DNA from: HXMU1420-13 sp965601825
GTDB lineage: Bacteria; Bacteroidota; Rhodothermia; Balneolales; Balneolaceae
DNA length: 64,000 nt
Reading direction: 5' to 3'
Assembly (NCBI GenBank): GCA_965601825.1
Contig: OZ271839.1
Span: 2,170,001-2,234,000 of the forward strand
A program made the position numbers and the translations under genes. Under the pieces are notes generated by a model. The model was not told where the DNA came from, did no database searches, and saw nothing but the letters and a program-made list of their open reading frames with translations. Shown here in pieces: positions 35,723-44,300 of the stretch (position 1 is its first letter; each line of letters begins with the position of its first letter).

Positions 35723-37489
35723 TTAGTTAGCTTCTACTGTAAATGATTTTGATAGGTAAGTTTCACCAGTTCTTATGTCCTTAAATGTAATGGAAAGTTC
35801 GCCTTGTTGCATACTCATTGTTATACCCCATCTACCTTGTGAATCTGTTTGAACTTTTCGTTCGATACCTGCATTATTAATAATGACTTCCAAGCCAGGA
35901 TAAGCACGAGATGAAAGTGTTACCGTTGGTTGATTTACTTGAATTGGATCACGTCCAAATGCACCGCTGAGTGCAAAGTTAAATAAAATTTCTTCAGTCA
36001 AATAAACAACCCTAATTCCTCTTACTGTATTATTACCTGAATTATCAGTTGCAATTATTGAGACCATCTGATCAGCACGAAGATCTTCTAGAGTCTTAGT
36101 GAATCTTCCTGATGCATCAACTTCAGTTACTTCGTTTCCTACCAATAATCGAGCATCTGGTTGTGTAGCACCTGTAATCGTTGCTGAATTAGTTTTTGTG
36201 AATAGGATATTTCCATTCAATCCATCTACAAAAGCAGGAGGTGGTTGATTGTCGATATTTCGAATAATGCGAGTTGATTCTGAGTAAGGTCCGCGCAACC
36301 CCAAACGATCCACTGATTGCACTCTTACGTAGGTGTCACCAATTGGTAAGTAGGATAGTAATGCTGTATTGTTGCTTACTCTGAGCTCTTCAATCTCAGT
36401 ATCAAAATTCGGGCTTGTAGACCGTTGAACTACATAAAATTCTGCATCATCAACAAACTGAAAAGGGAAGATTACCTGTTCTGAGTAGAGAAGGGTATCA
36501 TTGGTTGCCCAAACTAAATCAGGTCCGGGAAGAAGTTGAACAGGTGGTGTTGGAGCCTGACCTTCTCTTACAATAGTTCCCTCATTTTGTCGGATTGTAA
36601 TGGTTACATCACTTGCACTTACATTGGCAATTCCATCATAATTGGTCAGTTTCACGGTTTCATCACCATCCGACTCTGCGTAGAAATTCGTTGTTTTTAA
36701 TTCCGATTGAGAACTACCTGCATTTAGAATATAATTACTTCGTTCAGCGGCAACAGCTGAAAGTTTGGCTAATAAGCCACCTTCTTCAAGTGTAATTTCT
36801 GTATCTGATGTTTCACTTAGGCGATCTACTCTAGATTTTCGAATAATAGCTGTGGTATTTGGATCTACAATAATCTTAGTTCCATCAGTAAAACCCAGGT
36901 TAGCATAACTTTCTTCTCCGGTTTTCAATCCGTCTGATTCTTTAAATAAATCACCTATATCAGCCAATTCCCAGCTTCCCAACAAACCGAACCGCTTATC
37001 AACTTGCCCTTTTTTCTGTTCCAACTCGGCCTGAATCTCAACCATTCTGTTTTCCATCAAAGCAGATTCGACTTCATCTACTTTTGTTTCAATTGAGTTG
37101 CCTTCTGAAATAGCCAGATTCACATCACCATTTTTAACGGCATCATCATATCTATTTATGGAAAGGGTGGCTTGAATTAATTGATCTTTTGCAAAAATAG
37201 TTGCTCCATTTGTAATCAGTTCACGAACACGTTGTTTTTGTTCCACTGTTGTAGCTGTAACATCAGAAACCGTTCTCAATTGTTGCAAATCAGATTGAGT
37301 AAGTGTGAAGGTATTATCTTGTATGTTTCGATCAGATAAAGACACTATTAGCGGCCAATTCAGCGTGTCACCTGTATACCTTAATGCTATATCCTGTAGA
37401 TCAGCAGAAGCAAATGTTATATCACTATTCTGAGCCTGTACCTGCCCAGATATTATGATGAGTAATAAAAGCGAATAAGTGAGTTTCAT
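35723..37489 (-). CDS. FecR-domain periplasmic protein
   Basis: A 588-residue secreted protein (signal peptide 1-19, ending QVQAQ). A helical N-terminal part (about 60-170) with coiled-coil character precedes a FecR-type domain: SYANLGFTDGTKIIVDPNTTAIIRKSRVD, TEITLEEGGLLAKLS, and TTNFYAESDGDETVKLTNYDGIANVSA. The C-terminal half has Ig-like or fibronectin-like folds. Unlike classic FecR it has no inner-membrane helix in the middle. Classic FecR proteins relay outer-membrane signals; here its partner may be the sensor kinase whose stop codon overlaps its start by one base. Confidence 0.82.
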   Translation of the reverse strand: MKLTYSLLLLIIISGQVQAQNSDITFASADLQDIALRYTGDTLNWPLIVSLSDRNIQDNTFTLTQSDLQQLRTVSDVTATTVEQKQRVRELITNGATIFAKDQLIQATLSINRYDDAVKNGDVNLAISEGNSIETKVDEVESALMENRMVEIQAELEQKKGQVDKRFGLLGSWELADIGDLFKESDGLKTGEESYANLGFTDGTKIIVDPNTTAIIRKSRVDRLSETSDTEITLEEGGLLAKLSAVAAERSNYILNAGSSQSELKTTNFYAESDGDETVKLTNYDGIANVSASDVTITIRQNEGTIVREGQAPTPPVQLLPGPDLVWATNDTLLYSEQVIFPFQFVDDAEFYVVQRSTSPNFDTEIEELRVSNNTALLSYLPIGDTYVRVQSVDRLGLRGPYSESTRIIRNIDNQPPPAFVDGLNGNILFTKTNSATITGATQPDARLLVGNEVTEVDASGRFTKTLEDLRADQMVSIIATDNSGNNTVRGIRVVYLTEEILFNFALSGAFGRDPIQVNQPTVTLSSRAYPGLEVIINNAGIERKVQTDSQGRWGITMSMQQGELSITFKDIRTGETYLSKSFTVEAN

Positions 37490-39627
37490 TAATTTACTTC
37501 CGAGTCCTTTCGCGGAAGAACAATCGTAAATTTGCTACCAATTTTTTCGTTCGATTCTAAAAGCACATCCCCCTGATGTCTGTTTACAATCTCTTTAACG
37601 TAAGCAAGGCCTAAGCCTGTACCTTTTTCTCTAGCAGCTTTAATATTTGTTCTTACCCTATAAAATTTATCAAATACTTTCTTTTGATCTTCTAAACTAA
37701 TACCAAAACCAAAATCAGTTACACTAATTTCGATGGAAGTATCAGTTTCATTTAATTCAATTTCAATAGTTCTGTCATTATCACCATACTTAATGGCATT
37801 GCTAACCAGATTTTGTATGGCATCAAACAGCAAGTCTTTGCTTCCTTCTGTTACAAAGTTAGTCCCTTTTGCTAAAATATCTATTTTCAGATTTTTTTCA
37901 GATAGCAAAGAATTAGAAACTGATTTAACATCATTCACCACCTGGAAAAGATCCACATCATGGAATTCAACCGGGATACGACCATACTCAAGTCTTTGAA
38001 CGTCAAGGAAACGATTTACCAGATCGTTCATGCGTTCACCACTTAAATACACTTCTTTAAGTAGTTCTCGCTGTTCATCAGCCGTCATACTTGAGTTATC
38101 GATCATGAGTTTTGATAGTCCAACAACCCCGGTAATCGGATTCTTTAGCTCATGAACAATGATATTGATCATATCTGTTCGCTTCAGATCAACCAATCTA
38201 TCTTTCGTTTTATCGTGCAGGATTACTAATGCACCTTGTGGATTTTGATCTTCATCTTCGAAAGACACATACTGATAATCGTAGAAATAGGTTGTTTCAT
38301 CATCTACAAAATGAGCAAGTTCAGCCCGGTCTATTTTTATAGAATAAGGATTAGGGAAGTGGACAGTTTGGTTGGATTTTGTCAGCTCTACTTTTGTACT
38401 TGATAGAAGCTCTTCCAGTTCAACATCATGCGGATTTTTTCCAAATCCTTCTATGAACTCTACAAAGTGGTTATTGGCGAATCTAAATTTCCCAGAATTA
38501 TCAAGAATGCCGATCAAATCCTCAGAGTAGGTCATCATGTATCGGTTTTTCCACTCTTCCAGAATAATTTTTTCTACATTGATTTTTTGATATCGATGGA
38601 GTGTAATTCGGATATTCTCGAGTGTTTCCCGCATACTTTTGAATTCGGGTAATTCAACTTCTCGGACTACATGATCAAAATCTAGATTACTTATGTAATC
38701 CACATCATTGAGCATGTTTTCAATGGGTTTATTTACTCTAAAGCTTACATAAAAGCTGAACATTACCATCAAAGCCAGAATACCTGATGCTGTCAATGCA
38801 GAAAATAGAACGAGGTTATTTACAGGTTGAAGAATGAAATCATCTTCAACAGCGATTAAATGCCAAAACGGAATTGTTTCAAACCGTGATGACATCACAA
38901 ACCAATTTTCACCACCTAATTGCACTGTAGTTTCTTCAGAGTAACTTGCATCTCCGATTAATTCCCTCGGGAACTCGATGGTTTGATTTGGAAATAGATT
39001 TATGCCGTTTTCAGCTACAATATTTGCAGTATAGTTACCCCCAAGTGGAATATCTCTTAATTCTGTAGCAATACCTGAGGCATTGAAATACATGGTTAGT
39101 GTGAGCAGCAGAGGATCAGAATCGCCATTATTAGCGTATGAATCTATTTGTAAAGTTCTTTGGGCGATTAGAAAATTGAAATCCTGAGTCGTGTCAAAAA
39201 CCCAGGCGGTATTAGTTCTTGGGTCTAGACGAGATTCATACCAGCTGGTAATGTCACTAGGGAAAGTGAGATTCTCGAATATTGTTTGAGTAAACTCTAC
39301 AGACTGAGTTGTCCCTATTTCGTTTATACTAACCCTTATTAATCCCGGTGTATAGTTGATTGCTCTTCGTGCTATTAGCTCAATTCCACCAGGATTCTGA
39401 ATAATATCTTCTGATAAAATACTCGTTGCATTTAACCAATCACGAATGGTTTCATCTGCACGTTTAAGTGAATATTCCTGTAGTTGTGAAACAATGGTTG
39501 TGCGTTCATTGATAATGGTCTTTTTATACTCAGGTCTTAAGAACACCCACATAAGAATAAAAGCAATGACCACGAGCGCGGTAGAGATAAGGAAAATTCT
39601 ATTACGGAGTGTTAGGTCTTTATACAT
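37489..39627 (-). CDS. Membrane sensor histidine kinase (Cache-like sensor, PAS, HisKA, HATPase)
   Basis: A 712-residue kinase from the ATG at 39627; a TTG at 39645 is in frame but less likely. Helix 1 is at about 10-30, an extracytoplasmic Cache-like domain at 30-265, helix 2 at 270-292, then a HAMP-like linker, a PAS domain (about 355-460, with LIGILDNSGKFRFANNHF), the dimerisation and phosphoacceptor helix IIVHELKNPITGVVGL (His near 490) and an ATPase domain with LVSNAIKYGDN, VTDFGFGIS and KGTGLGLAYVKEIV. It would phosphorylate a response regulator, but none is encoded next to it. Its stop codon overlaps the FecR start by one base, so the two are co-translated. Confidence 0.92.
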   Translation of the reverse strand: MYKDLTLRNRIFLISTALVVIAFILMWVFLRPEYKKTIINERTTIVSQLQEYSLKRADETIRDWLNATSILSEDIIQNPGGIELIARRAINYTPGLIRVSINEIGTTQSVEFTQTIFENLTFPSDITSWYESRLDPRTNTAWVFDTTQDFNFLIAQRTLQIDSYANNGDSDPLLLTLTMYFNASGIATELRDIPLGGNYTANIVAENGINLFPNQTIEFPRELIGDASYSEETTVQLGGENWFVMSSRFETIPFWHLIAVEDDFILQPVNNLVLFSALTASGILALMVMFSFYVSFRVNKPIENMLNDVDYISNLDFDHVVREVELPEFKSMRETLENIRITLHRYQKINVEKIILEEWKNRYMMTYSEDLIGILDNSGKFRFANNHFVEFIEGFGKNPHDVELEELLSSTKVELTKSNQTVHFPNPYSIKIDRAELAHFVDDETTYFYDYQYVSFEDEDQNPQGALVILHDKTKDRLVDLKRTDMINIIVHELKNPITGVVGLSKLMIDNSSMTADEQRELLKEVYLSGERMNDLVNRFLDVQRLEYGRIPVEFHDVDLFQVVNDVKSVSNSLLSEKNLKIDILAKGTNFVTEGSKDLLFDAIQNLVSNAIKYGDNDRTIEIELNETDTSIEISVTDFGFGISLEDQKKVFDKFYRVRTNIKAAREKGTGLGLAYVKEIVNRHQGDVLLESNEKIGSKFTIVLPRKDSEVN

Positions 39628-40114
39628 AGATAGATGAATAACCAAATTTGTGGTTATCCTTAGTCAATTACGATTAGAATCGTCTTAATTTTCTGATTCT
39701 TAAGCGATTCAAGCTCTTTTTTTTAATCTGAAGTAAAGGAAGCACTTAGGTTGGCAGAAGTGGAAGTAATTTGTACCAATAATTTGTCAATTATTGCACA
39801 AGATTTTTGAGATAAAATTGTGCTAAATATTGAGAGAATTATGCTAGAGTATTGATCGCGAGATTTTAGCCAAAATCAATTTGGTTTTTAGGTGTATATC
39901 AGGATTCCTCATAACGATATTTTGATTGTTTCAAAAAGCATATTAGAATCAGCTGGGAAAGCGTAAACATGAATATGTATAGTAAATGTGTTTAACAACA
40001 AATAACATGAATGTATATGAGAGTGACTAATTCGCCCGATTAGAATCGAATCTTTGATTAATATTTTTTCTACTTTTGGGGGCTAATAAATTTCTTAAAA
40101 CAAAGAGCGAATTA
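39628..40114. other. 487-base divergent intergenic region
   Basis: AT-rich stretch between the kinase (minus) and ald (plus). It contains an imperfect hairpin (GCACAA at 39796-39801, TTGTGC at 39818-39823, plus TTTT/AAAA inside) and a TACTTTTG box at 40071-40078 for ald. No protein or RNA gene was recognised. Confidence 0.5.
40071..40078 (+). promoter_or_regulatory. TAnnTTTG -7-like box before ald
   Basis: TACTTTTG matches TAnnTTTG and lies 36 bases before the ATG at 40115. A TTTG at 40053-40056 is 14 bases upstream, shorter than the usual spacer. The box overlaps the TTG that would begin a longer frame, which supports the ATG as the real start. Confidence 0.45.
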
Positions 40115-41230
40115 ATGATTATTGGAGTCCCTAAAGAGATTAAGCCACAAGAGAATCGTGTGGCCTTACAACCAGGCGGTGTAATGCAGCTTAAGAGGCA
40201 TGGACATACCGTTTATGTCGAAAATAATGCAGGTGTTGGCAGCGGTTTTAGCAATCAGGAATACATAGATGCAGGCGCTGAAATTCTTAATGATGTAGAT
40301 GATCTTTGGCTTCGATCAGAAATGATTATGAAAGTAAAAGAGCCTATTGCAGTTGAATATCCACGAATGCGAGAAGGTCAGATTATTTTTACTTATTTCC
40401 ATTTTGCCGCTGATGAAGAACTAACCAAAGCAGTAGTTGATTCAAAATGTATTGCAATTGCCTACGAAACCGTTGAAAAAGCAGATGGTTCTTTACCACT
40501 GCTAATCCCAATGAGTGAAGTAGCTGGTCGTATGGCAGCACAAGAAGCAGCCGTTTACCTAGAAAAGCCAAAAGGTGGACGTGGTATGCTGATGGGTGGT
40601 ATTCCCGGAGTTCGTCCGGCAAAAGTTTTAGTACTTGGTGGTGGAATAGTAGGTGTTCACGCAGCAAAGATCGCTGCCGGAATGGGAGCTGATACAACCA
40701 TTATGGACATCAATATGGCAAGACTTAGATATCTTGATGATGTGATGCCTAAAAACATTAATACTTTCTTCTCATCCGAAGCAAATATTAGAGATATGTT
40801 GCCTCACGTGGATGCAATTATTGGTGCAGTTTTAAAGCCTGGTGCGAAAGCTCCACATTTGGTTACTCGCGATATGTTGAAGGAAATGCGTCCTGGAACC
40901 GTGTTGGTTGATGTTGCAATAGATCAGGGAGGATGTTTTGAAACTTCAAAGCCAACAACACATCAAGACCCGACTTACTTTGTGGATGATGTGCTTCACT
41001 ACTGTGTAGCTAACATGCCGGGAGCCGTTCCTTATACATCAACTCTTGGATTAACCAACGTAACTCTGCCATATGCAGTTGCACTTGCTAACAAAGGCTG
41101 GAAACAGGCAATTATTGATGATCCTGAACTAAAAATGGGTCTGAATATTGCAAATGGTACCATTGTATATGCTGATGTTGCCAATGCCTTTGGACTTGAA
41201 TGGGACGATGTTGAAAATGTATTAAACTAA
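40115..41230 (+). CDS. ald: Alanine dehydrogenase
   Basis: A 371-residue NAD-dependent enzyme that interconverts L-alanine and pyruvate plus ammonia. It starts MIIGVPKEIKPQENRVALQPGGV, the exact family start, which decides for the ATG at 40115 over the TTG at 40076. Other motifs: GIPGVRPAKVLVLGGGIVGVHAAKIAAGMGA (NAD site), GAVLKPGAKAPHLVTRDMLKEMRPGTVLVDVAIDQGGCFE, and NMPGAVPYTSTLGLTNVTLPYA. Length is typical. It is a single-gene unit with its own terminator. Confidence 0.96.
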   Translation: MIIGVPKEIKPQENRVALQPGGVMQLKRHGHTVYVENNAGVGSGFSNQEYIDAGAEILNDVDDLWLRSEMIMKVKEPIAVEYPRMREGQIIFTYFHFAADEELTKAVVDSKCIAIAYETVEKADGSLPLLIPMSEVAGRMAAQEAAVYLEKPKGGRGMLMGGIPGVRPAKVLVLGGGIVGVHAAKIAAGMGADTTIMDINMARLRYLDDVMPKNINTFFSSEANIRDMLPHVDAIIGAVLKPGAKAPHLVTRDMLKEMRPGTVLVDVAIDQGGCFETSKPTTHQDPTYFVDDVLHYCVANMPGAVPYTSTLGLTNVTLPYAVALANKGWKQAIIDDPELKMGLNIANGTIVYADVANAFGLEWDDVENVLN

Positions 41231-41254
41231 ATAGAACTAATAAGTCTATTTCAG

Positions 41255-41284
41255 AAGCCGATCTCATTGAGGTCGGCTTTTTTT
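41255..41284 (+). terminator. Intrinsic terminator after ald
   Basis: AAGCCGA and TCGGCTT form the outer stem and CTC/GAG the inner stem, with one T-G step between them and an ATT loop. Seven T follow (41278-41284). It ends ald and isolates it from the following gene. Confidence 0.88.
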
Positions 41285-41300
41285 GTATGTGCAATTTGAA

Positions 41301-41326
41301 ACTACATAACCACATACTTATGTGGT
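41301..41326. promoter_or_regulatory. Triple half-site operator before the Kelch/VCBS gene
   Basis: ACTACATA (41301-41308) is followed directly by a perfect palindrome ACCACATA, CT, TATGTGGT (41309-41326). The three 8-base units are near-identical. The palindrome ends 57 bases before the ATG at 41384. A matching dyad lies before the NarL-type regulator gene (50129-50146), so I infer a binding site for that regulator. Confidence 0.55.
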
Positions 41327-41383
41327 GAGTGCTGTTAGCATTGATTTTATGTTGAGCCCACAATTCGAACAATATGGGTTATC

Positions 41384-44300
41384 ATGCATAAAAAACTACA
41401 ATCAATATTTTTAATGGCATTAATATGGTCTCTGGTTTGGGGAAGTTCAGTGGCTCAGCAAACCGGCTATGAGTGGACTTGGATTGGAGGTTCTAATACC
41501 GGCAATACATCAACTTTTGGAACAAAGGGGGTTTCTGATCCAGCAAATATTCCAGGTGGTGGAAAAACTGATATGTATACAACAGACCAAGCTGGAAACT
41601 TCTGGTTATTTGGTGGTGGCAATGGTTCATCTGTTTTATGGAAATACGATGGTTCAGGATGGGCTTGGATGGCAGGTACCTCAACAGACATTACTGGAAG
41701 TGGGTTTTATCCTGATCCGGTTTATGGTACAAAAGGAATTGCTGATCCAGTGAATAGACCTTCTGTAAGAAGTGCAGGTACAATTGCAGCTGATAGTCAG
41801 GGGAATATTTGGCTTTTTGGAGGTAGAGGAGAAGACGGAAATGGAAGCAACAATCAGAACCTAAATGATTTATGGAAGTTTGATGGAACAAATTGGACTT
41901 GGGTTTCTGGTTCTAATATTGGTAACCAATTTGCGGTTTATGGTACTAAAGGAGTTGCTGATCCGGCGAATGTTCCAGGCTCACGTACCGATCATGTGAT
42001 GTGGATTGATGATCAGGATAACATATGGATTTTCGGAGGAGACGGATGGGCAAGTACAACTCCAAATGGTGGGAATGCTAATCGATTAAATGATTTATGG
42101 AAGTTTGATGGAACAAACTGGACCTGGATGGCAGGTAATAACGGATACTTCCAACAGGGAATATTTGGTACAAAAGGAATAGCAGCATCAAACAATACGC
42201 CTGGTGCCCGATATGGAGCAGCTGGTTGGACCGATGACAATGGCAATTTATATCTATTTGGTGGGATTTCTCACGGACAGGTGAGTGCAACAGGTTCTAC
42301 CAGCTCATTGAGAGCAATTAATGATTTATGGAAGTTTGATGGAACAAACTGGACCTGGTTAAAAGGAGCGGATACCCTTGCATCTGTAGGAAATTATGGA
42401 TTGCTAGGAATAACTGATTCAGCAAATAATCCATCAGCACGTGTAAATCATTCAGTAACTAAATTACTGTCTGGTGATGTAATCATTTTTGCTGGTTTTG
42501 GGGTAGAAAATGCTACAGGCACATTTTACAGAGAACTAAGTGATGTTTGGAAATTTGATGGAACGGATTGGACTTGGATTTCAGGACCGAACACAGGGTT
42601 AGAGGTTCCAAACTTTGGTAGCTTAGGAGTTACAGATCCTAACAATACTCCAGGAGCAAGACACTCAGCGGCAATGTGGGCAGATCAAAACTCAGTATAT
42701 GTGTTTGGAGGAAGAGCAAACTATGGTTCCTCATACCCGGTATTTGGAGTAAATGATTTTTGGCAGGGCACCTTTGTAGAAGCGTTAGGACCAATTGCAA
42801 TCTCACAAATATTTCCGGAAGCTGCAGCTGCCGGAAGTCGAGTAAACATTTATGGTGCCAACTTCTCTACCACAACAACCGATCAACAGGTAACTATTAG
42901 TGGAGTATCAGCAACGGTAATTGAAGCTTATGATAATTATCTGGTTGTTGAGGTGCCTGAGTTAACTCCCGGTCTTAAAACTGTTTCTGTATCAAGAGAT
43001 GGGGTTACTGATGATCTGATAAATGCTTTTCAGTTCCTGATTCCAAGTGCAGCAAATTTTGAATCGCAGTCATTACTTTTTTCATTGAATGATGTGATCA
43101 ATATTAATTCCGCTGATATCGATCTCGATGGTACCATGGATTTATTGACCAATTCAGGAGCACAGCAAGAAGTATCGGTTCGATTCAATACAAGTATTGC
43201 ACCCATAACTTTTGGTAGTCAGTCAAATATCGCGATTGGGATAGAGAATCATGATGTACATCCAATTGATATCAATGATGATGGTCGTCAGGATTTTATC
43301 AGCAGTTTCATCACACAAAATACACCTACTTCTACTGATGACAGAGTTCAATGGATACGAAATAATGCGGTTGATCAAAGTTATAATTTCGACTTTACTT
43401 CTTTCCCTATTACCTCATCTTTACTAAATGGGGCTCGTGACATATATCCAGTTGATCTTGATGGTGATGGAGATGAGGATATTTTAGCAACTTCATCAGT
43501 TGATGGCAGAATCACTTGGTACAGAAATGATAATGCTCATTTTGATATTGCAGTAAATGTTACCACAAATGCACCTGGTGTATCATGTGTTCATGCAGCA
43601 GATTTAAACAATGACGGATTGATGGATGTTCTTTCCGGAACCGGGTCAAATCAGACCGTCTCATGGTATCCAAATGAAGGCAACGGTATGTTTACTCAAA
43701 AAATCGACATCATCTCAGGTGAGCAAAATGTATGTACTGTTGTAGCTGCAGACTTTGATAATGATGGCTATATGGACGTTTTAACTCATGGAGACGAAAA
43801 TATTCTATGGTTCAGAAATGATGGTACAGGTGACTTTAGTGATAGAAGGTTCGTAACAGATTCATTTATCCTACCATCCGAATATAAGGCTGCAGATCTT
43901 GATGGTGACGGCGATCAGGATGTAATTGCTGCCTCTTTTGACAATGGAACCATTGCTTGGTTTCAAAATCTTGGGGATGGGAGATTTTCCAAGGCCATTG
44001 AAATGCCAACTACTCTTGATAGAGCTTACACAATTGATGCTGCAGATTATGACAATGATGGAGACATTGATGTAATAGTAGGTCAGCGTTTTGCGTCTGA
44101 TGGACCCGGTGCGTATCTGTTTGAGAATACAAGTATTTCAAACTCACCGATTGCATCCTATCCTTTTAACGGAAATAGTAATGATGTTTCAAGTAATGGT
44201 TATGATTTAACTCCAATCGGAACTCCTGATCTTGCTAATGATCTGGGTGGAAATGTGGATGAAGCATATTTCTTCAATGGGGAAAGTGAGTTTTTTGAAG

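Noticed and set aside
39628..39645. TTG start adding six residues to the sensor kinase
   Set aside because: The ATG at 39627 gives a normal short cytoplasmic start before helix 1; the extension has no support.
39796..39823. Hairpin in the gap before ald considered as a riboswitch or small RNA
   Set aside because: A 6-bp stem with a bulge and AT-rich inner pairs, no T run and no known motif; too weak to call.
40076..40114. TTG start adding 13 residues to alanine dehydrogenase
   Set aside because: The family begins MIIGVPKE, at ATG 40115; the TTG overlaps a probable -7 box.
40389..40697. 102-residue open frame on the minus strand inside ald
   Set aside because: It lies wholly within a well-supported enzyme gene, has low-complexity Leu/His/Arg composition and no ribosome site.
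41863..42358. Regularly spaced 39-base repeats considered as a CRISPR array
   Set aside because: The units are in frame with a Kelch protein, spacing is about 190-230 bases and they encode a conserved peptide. They are coding repeats.
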